Shown: positions 6,746-14,117 of the stretch, one piece after another | Position numbering within the stretch: position 1 is the stretch's first letter | Layout of the letters: every line of letters starts with the position of its first letter | Assembly (NCBI GenBank): GCA_005885565.1 | Contig: VAXK01000015.1 | Coordinates: 1 to 19,103, forward strand | Reading direction: 5' to 3' | Origin: Actinomycetota bacterium | GTDB taxonomy: Bacteria; Actinomycetota; Thermoleophilia; Gaiellales; Gaiellaceae | Length of the DNA: 19,103 bases | The notes under the pieces: generated by a model | Told to the model about the DNA's origin: nothing | The model's input: only the letters and a program-made list of their open reading frames with translations | The model's database searches: none | Position numbers and translations under genes: made by a program

Positions 6746-6906
6746 CCGCGCGCCGCGTCGTCGTGCTCGTCGCGGCGGCGTGGGTGGGACGGTGGCTCGC
6801 ACTCGAGCTCGCGTCCCTCGCCGGGCGCAAGCTCCTTCCTCCCGGCCCGCCGCCCCGCGAGTCCTCCCGCCCTCCCGGCTGGATGCCGGCCCCGTTCGAT
6901 CGTTAA
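6739..6906 (+). CDS. Small single-pass membrane protein, translationally coupled
   Basis: A 55-residue protein starting at GTG in GTGCTGA, where its start overlaps the stop of the glycosidase-like gene. It has one hydrophobic segment (VVVLVAAAWVGRWLALELAS) between arginines, then a Pro-rich tail (LLPPGPPPRESSRPPGWMPA) ending FDR. About 87% of codons end in G or C by hand count, like the surrounding real genes. The function is unknown. Start overlap suggests it is made together with the secreted protein, perhaps as a membrane partner; that is inference. Confidence 0.55.
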   Translation: MLTARRVVVLVAAAWVGRWLALELASLAGRKLLPPGPPPRESSRPPGWMPAPFDR

Positions 6907-6909
6907 CAA

Positions 6910-6934
6910 AGCCATGGCCGTAGCGGCCACGGCT
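6910..6934 (+). terminator. Hairpin after the small membrane protein gene
   Basis: AGCCATGGCCG, loop TAG, CGGCCACGGCT: an 11-bp stem with one mismatch, starting 4 nt after the TAA stop. There is no T run after it, so if it ends transcription it does not look like a classic intrinsic terminator. Its right arm runs into the left 18-bp inverted repeat. Confidence 0.4.
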
Positions 6935-7077
6935 GGGGTCAGACCCCCTCCCGGCGGGTGCGGGCGCGGCTTGAACGGACCTGGCCACGAAAGAACGCCT
7001 GCATACACGGGGAAGGACGAACGGGCTCGTCGGGCGGACTGTCTCGGTCGGCCGTGTCCGGGGGTCTGACCCCAGCC
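6931..7077. repeat. Inverted repeat pair, 18 bp perfect arms (possible REP/MITE-like element)
   Basis: GGCTGGGGTCAGACCCCC at 6931-6948 and its exact reverse complement at 7060-7077 enclose 111 bp. Each arm is itself a palindrome around one base (GGGGTC-A/T-GACCCC). The inner 111 bp shows no coding bias that I can support. The layout, a pair of palindromic units in opposite orientation in an intergenic space, is that of a bacterial interspersed repeat or a small non-autonomous element. No transposase gene is nearby. It occupies the region upstream of tilS and may include its promoter. Confidence 0.7.
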
Positions 7078-7109
7078 TCGGCTCGCGGAGACCTGTCGAT
7101 GAGGGCGAA

Positions 7110-8654
7110 ATGTTGCGACTGCGGCACACTTCCGGCGTGGATCCGGGGAAGGTTCGTCGGCGCGTCGCGCGCGACATTCGCGAGCGGGAGCTGATTCCCG
7201 CGGACGGCGAGGTCGTCTGCCTCGTCTCCGGCGGGCCGGACTCGACCTGCCTCTGGCAGGTGCTCCGCGAGCTCGGCTACCGCGTGTCGGCGCTGCACGT
7301 CGACCACGGCCTCCGCGGCGCCGAGTCCGACGAGGACGCGCGCTTCTGCCGCGAGACCTTCGGCGCCGAGGTCGTCGACGGCCGCGGCGGCGAGACCGAG
7401 GACGAGCTGCGGCAGATTCGCTACTCCTTCGCCACCGACCGGCTCCGTGCGACCGGGCACACGGCCACCGACCAGGTGGAGACCGTCCTCTACCGCCTCG
7501 CCTCGAGCGGCACGCCGGGCGGGATCAAGTGGCGCCGCGAGGACGGCGTCGTCCGGCCCCTCCTCCACGTCCGCCGCGACGAGACCGAGGCATACTGCCG
7601 CGCCGCCGGCCTCCCGTTCCGCGAAGACTCGTCGAACCGCGACACGAAGCGCGGCCTGATCCGCGACGAGATCCTCCCGCTCCTCCGCCGCCTGCACCCG
7701 GACGCGGAAGGCAACCTCTACCGGCTCGCGGAGAGCCGCAGGATGCCGCCGCCGCTCGCCGAGCTCCTCGACTCCGCGGCCGGCTCGAAGCGGCTCGACC
7801 TCGGCAGCGGCCGCGTCCTCGTGCGCGAATACGACCGAGTTTGGATCGAAACGACGCCGGTCTCGCTCGAGGGTCAGGTCCGCTGGGGACGGTGGCGTAT
7901 CGAGTCGGACCTCCCAGGCCTTAAGGTACGCGGGTGGCGTGCCGGCGACCGGCTCGCGGGGCGCCGCAAGAAGATCCAGGACGTGTTCGTCGACGCCAAG
8001 ATCCCGCGGTCGGAGCGCGAGGCGTGGCCTCTCGTCGTGCGCGGGGACGAGGTGGTCGCGGTGCCCGGCCTCGTCGAGGCGCCAGGAGGACGACTGACCG
8101 AGAGCACCCTCGAGCGCGCGGTCACCGAGGTGCTCATCGACGAGGAGCGCCTGCGGAGCCGCGTCGCCGAGCTCGGCGAGGAGGTCTCCGCCGACTACGC
8201 CGGCCGCGACCTGCTGCTGATCGGGGTGCTGAAAGGGGCCGTGTTCTTCATGGCCGACCTCATGCGCCACCTGACGGTGACCTGCGAGGTCGACTTCATG
8301 GCGATCTCGAGCTACGGCGCCGCGACCGACTCCTCCGGCGTCGTCCGCATCCTCAAGGACCTCGACATCAACATCGTCGGCCGGGACGTCCTCGTCGTCG
8401 AGGACATCATCGACTCCGGCCTCACGCTCTCGTACCTGATGCGGAACCTCGAGGCGCGCGAGCCCGCGTCGCTCGAGATCTGCGCCCTCCTGACGAAGCC
8501 CGAGCGGCGCGAGATCGACGTTCCGGTGCGCTACGTCGGCTTCGAGATCCCGAATCGCTTCGTGATCGGCTACGGCCTCGACTTCGCGGAGCGGTACCGA
8601 AACCTTCCCTATGTGGGCGTGCTCGACCCGGACCTGATCGGCCCGGACGTCTAA
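7110..8654 (+). CDS. tilS/hpt: Bifunctional tRNA(Ile)-lysidine synthetase / hypoxanthine phosphoribosyltransferase
   Basis: A 514-residue in-frame fusion. TilS part (residues ~1-325): PP-loop LVSGGPDSTCLWQVL near residue 40, LHVDHGLRGAESDEDARFC, GHTATDQVETVLYRLASSGT, and the C-terminal WRAGDRLAGRRKKIQDVFVD segment. It makes lysidine at C34 of tRNA-Ile(CAU). Hpt part (residues ~330-514): TEVLIDEERLRSRVAELGEE, LLLIGVLKGAVFFMADLM, the PRPP loop VVEDIIDSGLTLSYLM, and FVIGYGLDFAERYRNLPYVG. It salvages hypoxanthine/guanine with PRPP. The two genes are often neighbours, and a TilS/HprT fusion is known in Listeria. ATG at 7110 has GAGGG 4 nt before it; GTG at 7137 is an alternative start. Inside the frame AGGAGG (8084-8089) precedes CTG at 8094, a possible internal start for free Hpt. 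The stop TAA lies at the edge of structured repeat copy A. Confidence 0.94.
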   Translation: MLRLRHTSGVDPGKVRRRVARDIRERELIPADGEVVCLVSGGPDSTCLWQVLRELGYRVSALHVDHGLRGAESDEDARFCRETFGAEVVDGRGGETEDELRQIRYSFATDRLRATGHTATDQVETVLYRLASSGTPGGIKWRREDGVVRPLLHVRRDETEAYCRAAGLPFREDSSNRDTKRGLIRDEILPLLRRLHPDAEGNLYRLAESRRMPPPLAELLDSAAGSKRLDLGSGRVLVREYDRVWIETTPVSLEGQVRWGRWRIESDLPGLKVRGWRAGDRLAGRRKKIQDVFVDAKIPRSEREAWPLVVRGDEVVAVPGLVEAPGGRLTESTLERAVTEVLIDEERLRSRVAELGEEVSADYAGRDLLLIGVLKGAVFFMADLMRHLTVTCEVDFMAISSYGAATDSSGVVRILKDLDINIVGRDVLVVEDIIDSGLTLSYLMRNLEAREPASLEICALLTKPERREIDVPVRYVGFEIPNRFVIGYGLDFAERYRNLPYVGVLDPDLIGPDV

Positions 8655-8723
8655 GGCACCGCTTGCGGTGCCGCAATCAGGACGTGTGGGTTTCCCGCAT
8701 GTCCGTCTGAATCGACCGGTCGA
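8651..8723 (+). repeat. Structured dispersed repeat, copy A
   Basis: About 73 bp, closely matching 18924-18999. It holds three parts. (1) Hairpin GGCACCG-CTTG-CGGTGCC at 8655-8672. (2) An 11-bp hairpin with a TTT loop at 8680-8704. (3) A conserved GTCTGAATCGACCGGTCGA segment at 8705-8723 with the palindrome CGACCGGTCG. It begins at the TAA of tilS/hpt, so it may act as that gene's transcription end, but there is no T run after the hairpins. The same element lies 23 nt after the coaX stop codon. Confidence 0.75.
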
Positions 8724-8774
8724 GAGCGACGGAATTCACCGATCCGTCCTGGCTTCAACCGACCCCTTGGCTGG

Positions 8775-8780
8775 TACCCT
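8775..8780 (+). promoter_or_regulatory. Candidate -10 box (TACCCT) for ftsH
   Basis: TACCCT lies 15 nt before the TTG start of ftsH, leaving a very short leader that contains AGAGG at 8787-8791, a modest ribosome-binding site. No convincing -35 is seen; TTCAAC at 8754-8759 is 15 nt upstream. Confidence 0.35.
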
Positions 8781-8795
8781 GCGTCCAGAGGCCCT

Positions 8796-10757
<1,962 letters not shown>

Positions 10758-10938
10758 CTCGAAGACGCTCGAGGTCGGGATCGACGCCTTCAGCGGCTTC
10801 GAGGACACGAAGGCCGACCTCGTCTCGCACGTCGACTCCTTCCACTTCGAGCAGACCGGCGTCCCCGCGAAGCTGAAGGCGAAGTACTGCCGCGGCCGGG
10901 TGCGGCTCAGGAAGCTCCTGCCGTACCTCGAGCGCTGA
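10758..10938 (+). pseudogene. Gene remnant: coding-like 3' end without a start codon
   Basis: From just after the ftsH stop to TGA at 10936-10938, frame 1 encodes about 58 residues. Every codon from about 10762 ends in G or C. Parts of the product: TLEVGIDAFSGFEDTKADLV, SHVDSFHFEQTGVPAKLKAK and YCRGRVRLRKLLPYLER. The only ATG/GTG/TTG in this stretch is a GTG 13 codons before the stop, and upstream the frame is only a shadow of ftsH. This looks like the C-terminal end of a gene whose 5' part is lost. I do not recognise the family. It marks the left edge of the insert between ftsH and folP. Confidence 0.5.
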
Positions 10939-10978
10939 CGCGCCAGACCGTGCAGTAGGCAAGCCGCGTCTGACCGAA

Positions 10979-10984
10979 TATCCT
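10979..10984 (+). promoter_or_regulatory. Candidate -10 box (TATCCT) for the RelA/SpoT-like gene
   Basis: TATCCT lies 10 nt before the ATG at 10995 (19 nt before the second ATG at 11004). It is the most A/T-rich hexamer in the short gap after the remnant. The implied leader is only a few bases. No -35 is evident. Confidence 0.4.
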
Positions 10985-10994
10985 TGGCGGCGGC

Positions 10995-11873
10995 ATGGCT
11001 GCAATGCCGCGACTGCGACAGGGGTCGAACGGGCAGACGAACGACACTGCATCGGCGGACGACCGGCCGACGCTGGGCCAGCCGTATCTCGATTGGCTCG
11101 AACGGACCTGGCAGGGCGATATGCGTGAGCTGCGCGAGGGTCGATACCTCCACCAGCAGGCCGATCTGCGCCAGGCATTCGAGACCTCCGCCTACTGGCA
11201 CGAGGTCTCGGCAAGGCTCCAGCGCTGGGCGGACTCCTACCGGAAGAAGACGAAGGCGCCTCTCTTCCAGGGCGTGCCGACCTTGCCGAGCCTGCTGAAC
11301 AAGTCGTGGCAGTCCTTCCTGGATCGGTCGTGGCGCGAGAACGTCGACGGCAACCAGAACTGGGACAGAGAGCCGAAGAACGGCTGGTGGCTGCCGGACA
11401 ACTGGTTCGAGCGAGCGTGGGACATCGTCCGCGCCCGCTTCGTCGTCCGCGACCTCGACGGGGCGCGGGAGCTGGCGGAGCAGCTCCGCGATTGCGCGGA
11501 ACGCCGTCCGTTCAAGCTCGAGACGAAGCTCGACGAAGAAGCGAAGCCGAACGGCTACTACGGATATCACGTCTACGTTCGCCAGCCGTTTGCGGTCGCC
11601 GCGCTCGACTACGACGGGGAGCAGAGCCGGTGGAGCCAAATCGAGATCCAGGTGATGACCCAGATGGCAGAGGTGATCAGCGAGTTGACCCACCCCTACT
11701 ACGAGCAACGACGCGTGTCGGGCGCACCTGGGGCGTTGCCGCTGCTCGACCCGACGAGCGAGGAGGCCGACGCGGTCGGGCTCGGGCAGCAATCTCGTGA
11801 GCTCGAACGAAAAGTGCTGCAGCTACGCATGAAGATCCACGAGCTGAGAGCGCGGGGCAGCCGTGCCACGTGA
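10995..11873 (+). CDS. RelA/SpoT nucleotidyltransferase-domain protein (alarmone-synthetase-like)
   Basis: A 292-residue soluble protein with a RelA/SpoT synthetase fold and no HD hydrolase domain. Matches to the synthetase core: AWDIVRARFVVRDLDGAREL (residues ~141-160, with the Asp and Arg of the usual D-x-x-G/A-x-R strand); KPNGYYGYHVYVRQ (~184-197, like the (p)ppGpp synthetase KPNGYRSLHT); and SQIEIQVMTQMAEVISELTH (~214-233, like VEIQIRT). A distinctive PKNGWWLPDNWFERAWDIVR lies just before the core. The N-terminal ~110 residues are helical. Family members transfer pyrophosphate from ATP to a nucleotide, and some are toxins; whether this one makes ppGpp, another nucleotide or nothing is unknown. 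By hand count about one in five of the sampled codons ends in A/T, clearly more than in ftsH, which hints at transfer. The stop overlaps the next gene's start by 11 nt. Confidence 0.78.
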   Translation: MAAMPRLRQGSNGQTNDTASADDRPTLGQPYLDWLERTWQGDMRELREGRYLHQQADLRQAFETSAYWHEVSARLQRWADSYRKKTKAPLFQGVPTLPSLLNKSWQSFLDRSWRENVDGNQNWDREPKNGWWLPDNWFERAWDIVRARFVVRDLDGARELAEQLRDCAERRPFKLETKLDEEAKPNGYYGYHVYVRQPFAVAALDYDGEQSRWSQIEIQVMTQMAEVISELTHPYYEQRRVSGAPGALPLLDPTSEEADAVGLGQQSRELERKVLQLRMKIHELRARGSRAT

Positions 11874-12930
11874 CTGTGCGCTCGGAATAGCCATCGGCGC
11901 GCGTCGGCTGGTCGCGGCGCTCGTCTCGGCCGAGAACGTCGAGGATCACGTGGCCGACGGCGTCAGCTTCGACGGTGGCACGCCGGACGACGTGGTGAAC
12001 GAGACGCGACGCCTCGTGGAGCGGCTCGGCCGCGATCTCGACTCGGGCGAAGGGCCGCCGCGGATCGTCGCCACCGGCGCTGCCGTTCCCGGGCAAGTGC
12101 ATGACGACGTCGTGGTGTTCGGGCCGAACCTCGCGGCCTGGGCCAAGGCATGGACCGATGTTCCGTTCGTCCGCATCCTCGAGCAGGCCTTCGGGGCGCG
12201 GGCCATGCTCGAGAACGACGTCAACGCAATGCTTCTCCACGAACAGGAGCTGGGGCTCGGCCGCGGTCACGACTCGTTCGTCGTCGTCTACCTCGCTCCC
12301 GGGATGACCGGGCTCGGCTCGGGGATCGCGATCGACGGCACGCTTCTCCGTGGCTGCGCGGGCGGCGCGGGCGAGTTCGGGCACCTGGTCGCACAGCCGG
12401 GAGGGCCGAAGTGCGTGTGCGGCAATCGGGGGTGCCTGGAGGCGATGGTCAGCATCGACACCATCCTCCGCAACGTCAACTGGGGCGACCGCAACGTCGC
12501 GCGCAATCTGGCCGAAGCCGCAGTCCGCGTCGACCAGAGCGACGCCCGCGCTCAGGAAGCCTTTCGCCAGGCCGGGCGGTGGTTCGGCCAGGGCCTCTCC
12601 GCGCTCGTGAACCTCGTGAACCCGCCGCTCGTCGTCATCGGCGGCCCGGAGGAGGTCGTCGGGCCGCTGCCGAAGCGTGGGCAAGGGTTCCGGCGCCAGG
12701 CGAGAACGACCCCGCGCCGCTCCGCGCAGCTCTTTCGCGAGGGCTACAACGAGACGTTGCACGCCTATTCCTTCGCCGAGCTCCACGGGTACTGCGAGAT
12801 CAAGATCGGGTCGCTGTCCGTCGAGAAGGCCGCCGTCGGCGTGGCGCTCCTGGCCATGCGCGCGCCAGAGCCCGGGAAGCCGGAGTCGCAGCCCGGCGAG
12901 GCGGCTCGCGGCGCGCTGACCACCGCCTGA
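11863..12930 (+). CDS. ROK-family protein with altered first phosphate motif
   Basis: A 355-residue ROK (sugar kinase/repressor) fold without an N-terminal DNA-binding domain. Typical ROK parts: catalytic Asp in MLENDVNAMLL (~119), a second Gly-rich loop MTGLGSGIAIDGTLLRG, GGAGEFGHLVAQPGGPKC with the substrate-binding Glu/His, and the zinc signature CVCGNRGCLEAM (Cys ~184, 186, 191). The N-terminal phosphate loop is changed: ROK kinases have DIGGTK, here it reads AIGARR (residues ~10-15), so ATP binding may be weak or absent. The last ~80 residues (RGQGFRRQARTTPRRSAQLF onwards) are Arg-rich. The GTG start at 11863 lies inside the end of the RelA/SpoT-like gene, so the two are very likely co-translated. 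It could be a glucokinase-like enzyme, a sugar or nucleotide sensor, or a regulator of its partner. Confidence 0.82.
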   Translation: MPRDCALGIAIGARRLVAALVSAENVEDHVADGVSFDGGTPDDVVNETRRLVERLGRDLDSGEGPPRIVATGAAVPGQVHDDVVVFGPNLAAWAKAWTDVPFVRILEQAFGARAMLENDVNAMLLHEQELGLGRGHDSFVVVYLAPGMTGLGSGIAIDGTLLRGCAGGAGEFGHLVAQPGGPKCVCGNRGCLEAMVSIDTILRNVNWGDRNVARNLAEAAVRVDQSDARAQEAFRQAGRWFGQGLSALVNLVNPPLVVIGGPEEVVGPLPKRGQGFRRQARTTPRRSAQLFREGYNETLHAYSFAELHGYCEIKIGSLSVEKAAVGVALLAMRAPEPGKPESQPGEAARGALTTA

Positions 12931-12937
12931 CCGTCGT

Positions 12938-12943
12938 TACGCT
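12938..12943 (+). promoter_or_regulatory. Candidate -10 box (TACGCT), leaderless folP
   Basis: TACGCT is followed by 7 nt and then the GTG start at 12951. It matches the pattern seen before folK, coaX and the DUF2469 gene, so folP probably has its own promoter after the insert. Confidence 0.45.
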
Positions 12944-12950
12944 CTCAGGC

Positions 12951-14117
12951 GTGGAGCCGGTGCCGATCGAGGAGCGCTTCCCGCGCCCGTCCGTCATGGG
13001 CGTCGTCAACGTCACGCCAGACTCCTTCTTCGACGGCGGCGTCAACCTCGACCCGGACGAGGCGGCCGCGACGGCGCGGCGGCTCCACGCGGAGGGCGCG
13101 GCGATCGTCGACGTCGGCGGCGAGTCGACGCGGCCTGGGTCGACCGGCGTTACCGCCGAGGAGGAGCTGCGCCGCGTCGTCCCGGTGCTCGAGCGGCTCG
13201 GCGGCGAGGTGCCTTTCTCGATCGACACCGCCAAGGCGGCGGTCGCCGAGCGCGCGCTCGAGCTCGGGGCGGAGCTGGTGAACGACGTGACCGCGCTCCG
13301 CGCCGACCCCGACCTCGCCGAGGTGGTCGCCGCCGCCGACGCCTACCTCTGCCTCATGCACATGCAGGGCGAGCCGAGGACGATGCAGGCCGACCCTCGC
13401 TATGACGACGTGGCCACCGAGGTGGCGGCGTTCCTCGAGGAGCGGCTCGCATTCGCGGTCGAGGCGGGGATCCGCGAGGACCGGATCTGCCTCGACCCCG
13501 GGATCGGCTTCGGCAAGACGGTCGCCCACAACCTCGAGCTCCTGCGCCGGCTCGACGTCCTGCTCGCGCTCGGCCGGCCCGTCCTCGTCGGGTTCTCGCG
13601 CAAGAGCACGCTCGGGCGCCTGCTCGGCGACCCGGACGCGACGACCGGCACGGCCGCTGCCAGCGTCGGCGCGGCGCTCGCCGCCTACGAGCACGGCGCG
13701 ACGATCCTCCGCGTCCACGACGTGCGCGAGACCGTCGAGGCGCTCACCGTCGCGAGCGCGGTTCGGGTACCACGGGGTAAACGAGGACGAGCGGCGCGAC
13801 GGGCAGCGGTTCCTCTACGACATCGAGCTCGAGGTGGGCGAGGCGGGCGCGAGCGACCGGATCGAGGACGCCGTCGACTACCGCGCCGTGGCCGAGTGCG
13901 TCCGCGAGGTGTCCGAGAGTTGCGCCTTCCATCTGCTGGAGGCGCTCGCCGCCGCGGTCGTGGAGGCGCTCCTCGACCGGTTCCCCGTCGCGCGGGTATG
14001 TGTTCGGGTCCGGAAGCCGGACGTGCGGCTTCCGGTCGAGCACACCGCCGTCAGCGTCGAGCGATCGCGACCGTGAGCGCGTACTGCGCCGCGACCGTCG
14101 CGCCGCGGGGCAGGTAG
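12951..14117 (+). CDS. folP: Dihydropteroate synthase (no stop at domain end; frame runs on over folB)
   Basis: FolP joins p-aminobenzoate to dihydropterin pyrophosphate in folate synthesis. The (beta/alpha)8 domain is complete: MGVVNVTPDSFFDGGV (residues ~15-30), VDVGGESTRPGSTGV, FSIDTAKAAVAERALELGAE, LVNDVTALRADPDL, LCLMHMQGEPRTMQADPRY, CLDPGIGFGKTVAHNLELL, LVGFSRKSTLGRLLGD and the closing ILRVHDVRETVEALTVASA. This domain ends near 13763 (about 270 residues), as expected for the family. There is no stop there: the frame runs on to 14117 through Arg-rich sequence that is only a shadow of folB, which lies in frame +1. Either a one-base indel split a FolP-FolB fusion or the normal stop/start junction was damaged. 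The start is GTG at 12951 with TACGCT 7 nt before it. Confidence 0.93.
   Translation: MEPVPIEERFPRPSVMGVVNVTPDSFFDGGVNLDPDEAAATARRLHAEGAAIVDVGGESTRPGSTGVTAEEELRRVVPVLERLGGEVPFSIDTAKAAVAERALELGAELVNDVTALRADPDLAEVVAAADAYLCLMHMQGEPRTMQADPRYDDVATEVAAFLEERLAFAVEAGIREDRICLDPGIGFGKTVAHNLELLRRLDVLLALGRPVLVGFSRKSTLGRLLGDPDATTGTAAASVGAALAAYEHGATILRVHDVRETVEALTVASAVRVPRGKRGRAARRAAVPLRHRARGGRGGRERPDRGRRRLPRRGRVRPRGVRELRLPSAGGARRRGRGGAPRPVPRRAGMCSGPEAGRAASGRAHRRQRRAIATVSAYCAATVAPRGR
13759..14076 (+). CDS. folB: Dihydroneopterin aldolase, start missing (frameshifted against folP)
   Basis: About 105 residues of FolB, which converts dihydroneopterin to 6-hydroxymethyl-dihydropterin, the step before FolK and FolP. 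Motifs: FGYHGVNEDERRDGQRFLYD (with the active-site Glu region), DIELEVGEAG, the DAVDYRAVAECVRE helix, FHLLEALAAAVVEALLDRFP, and CVRVRKPDVRLP with the catalytic Lys before Pro. The usual first strand (about 6-10 residues) is missing. In this frame there is no ATG, GTG, TTG or CTG between 13405 and the GYHGV motif, so it cannot begin as an independent gene in the normal way. It needs a frame change from folP near 13760, real or a sequencing error. It ends 26 nt inside the convergent subtilase gene. Confidence 0.8.
   Translation, partial: RFGYHGVNEDERRDGQRFLYDIELEVGEAGASDRIEDAVDYRAVAECVREVSESCAFHLLEALAAAVVEALLDRFPVARVCVRVRKPDVRLPVEHTAVSVERSRP

Noticed and set aside
6958..7194. 78-codon plus-strand frame inside the inverted-repeat region with a CCDCG motif
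   Set aside because: It has poor third-position bias, overlaps the tilS start in another frame and has no ribosome-binding site.
6939..8270. Long minus-strand open frame opposite tilS
   Set aside because: It is antisense to well-supported TilS motifs, has no recognisable domain and runs through the inverted-repeat region.
11020..11040. GGGGTCGAACGGGC, resembling a tRNA T-arm
   Set aside because: No acceptor, D or anticodon arms can be folded around it, and it lies in the RelA/SpoT-like coding region.
11677..12786. Minus-strand open frame opposite the ROK gene
   Set aside because: The plus strand encodes clear ROK motifs; the antisense product has only low-complexity composition.
12150..12950. 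Upstream extension of the folP frame
   Set aside because: It overlaps the ROK gene in another frame and is Arg-rich without motifs; FolP similarity begins just after 12951.
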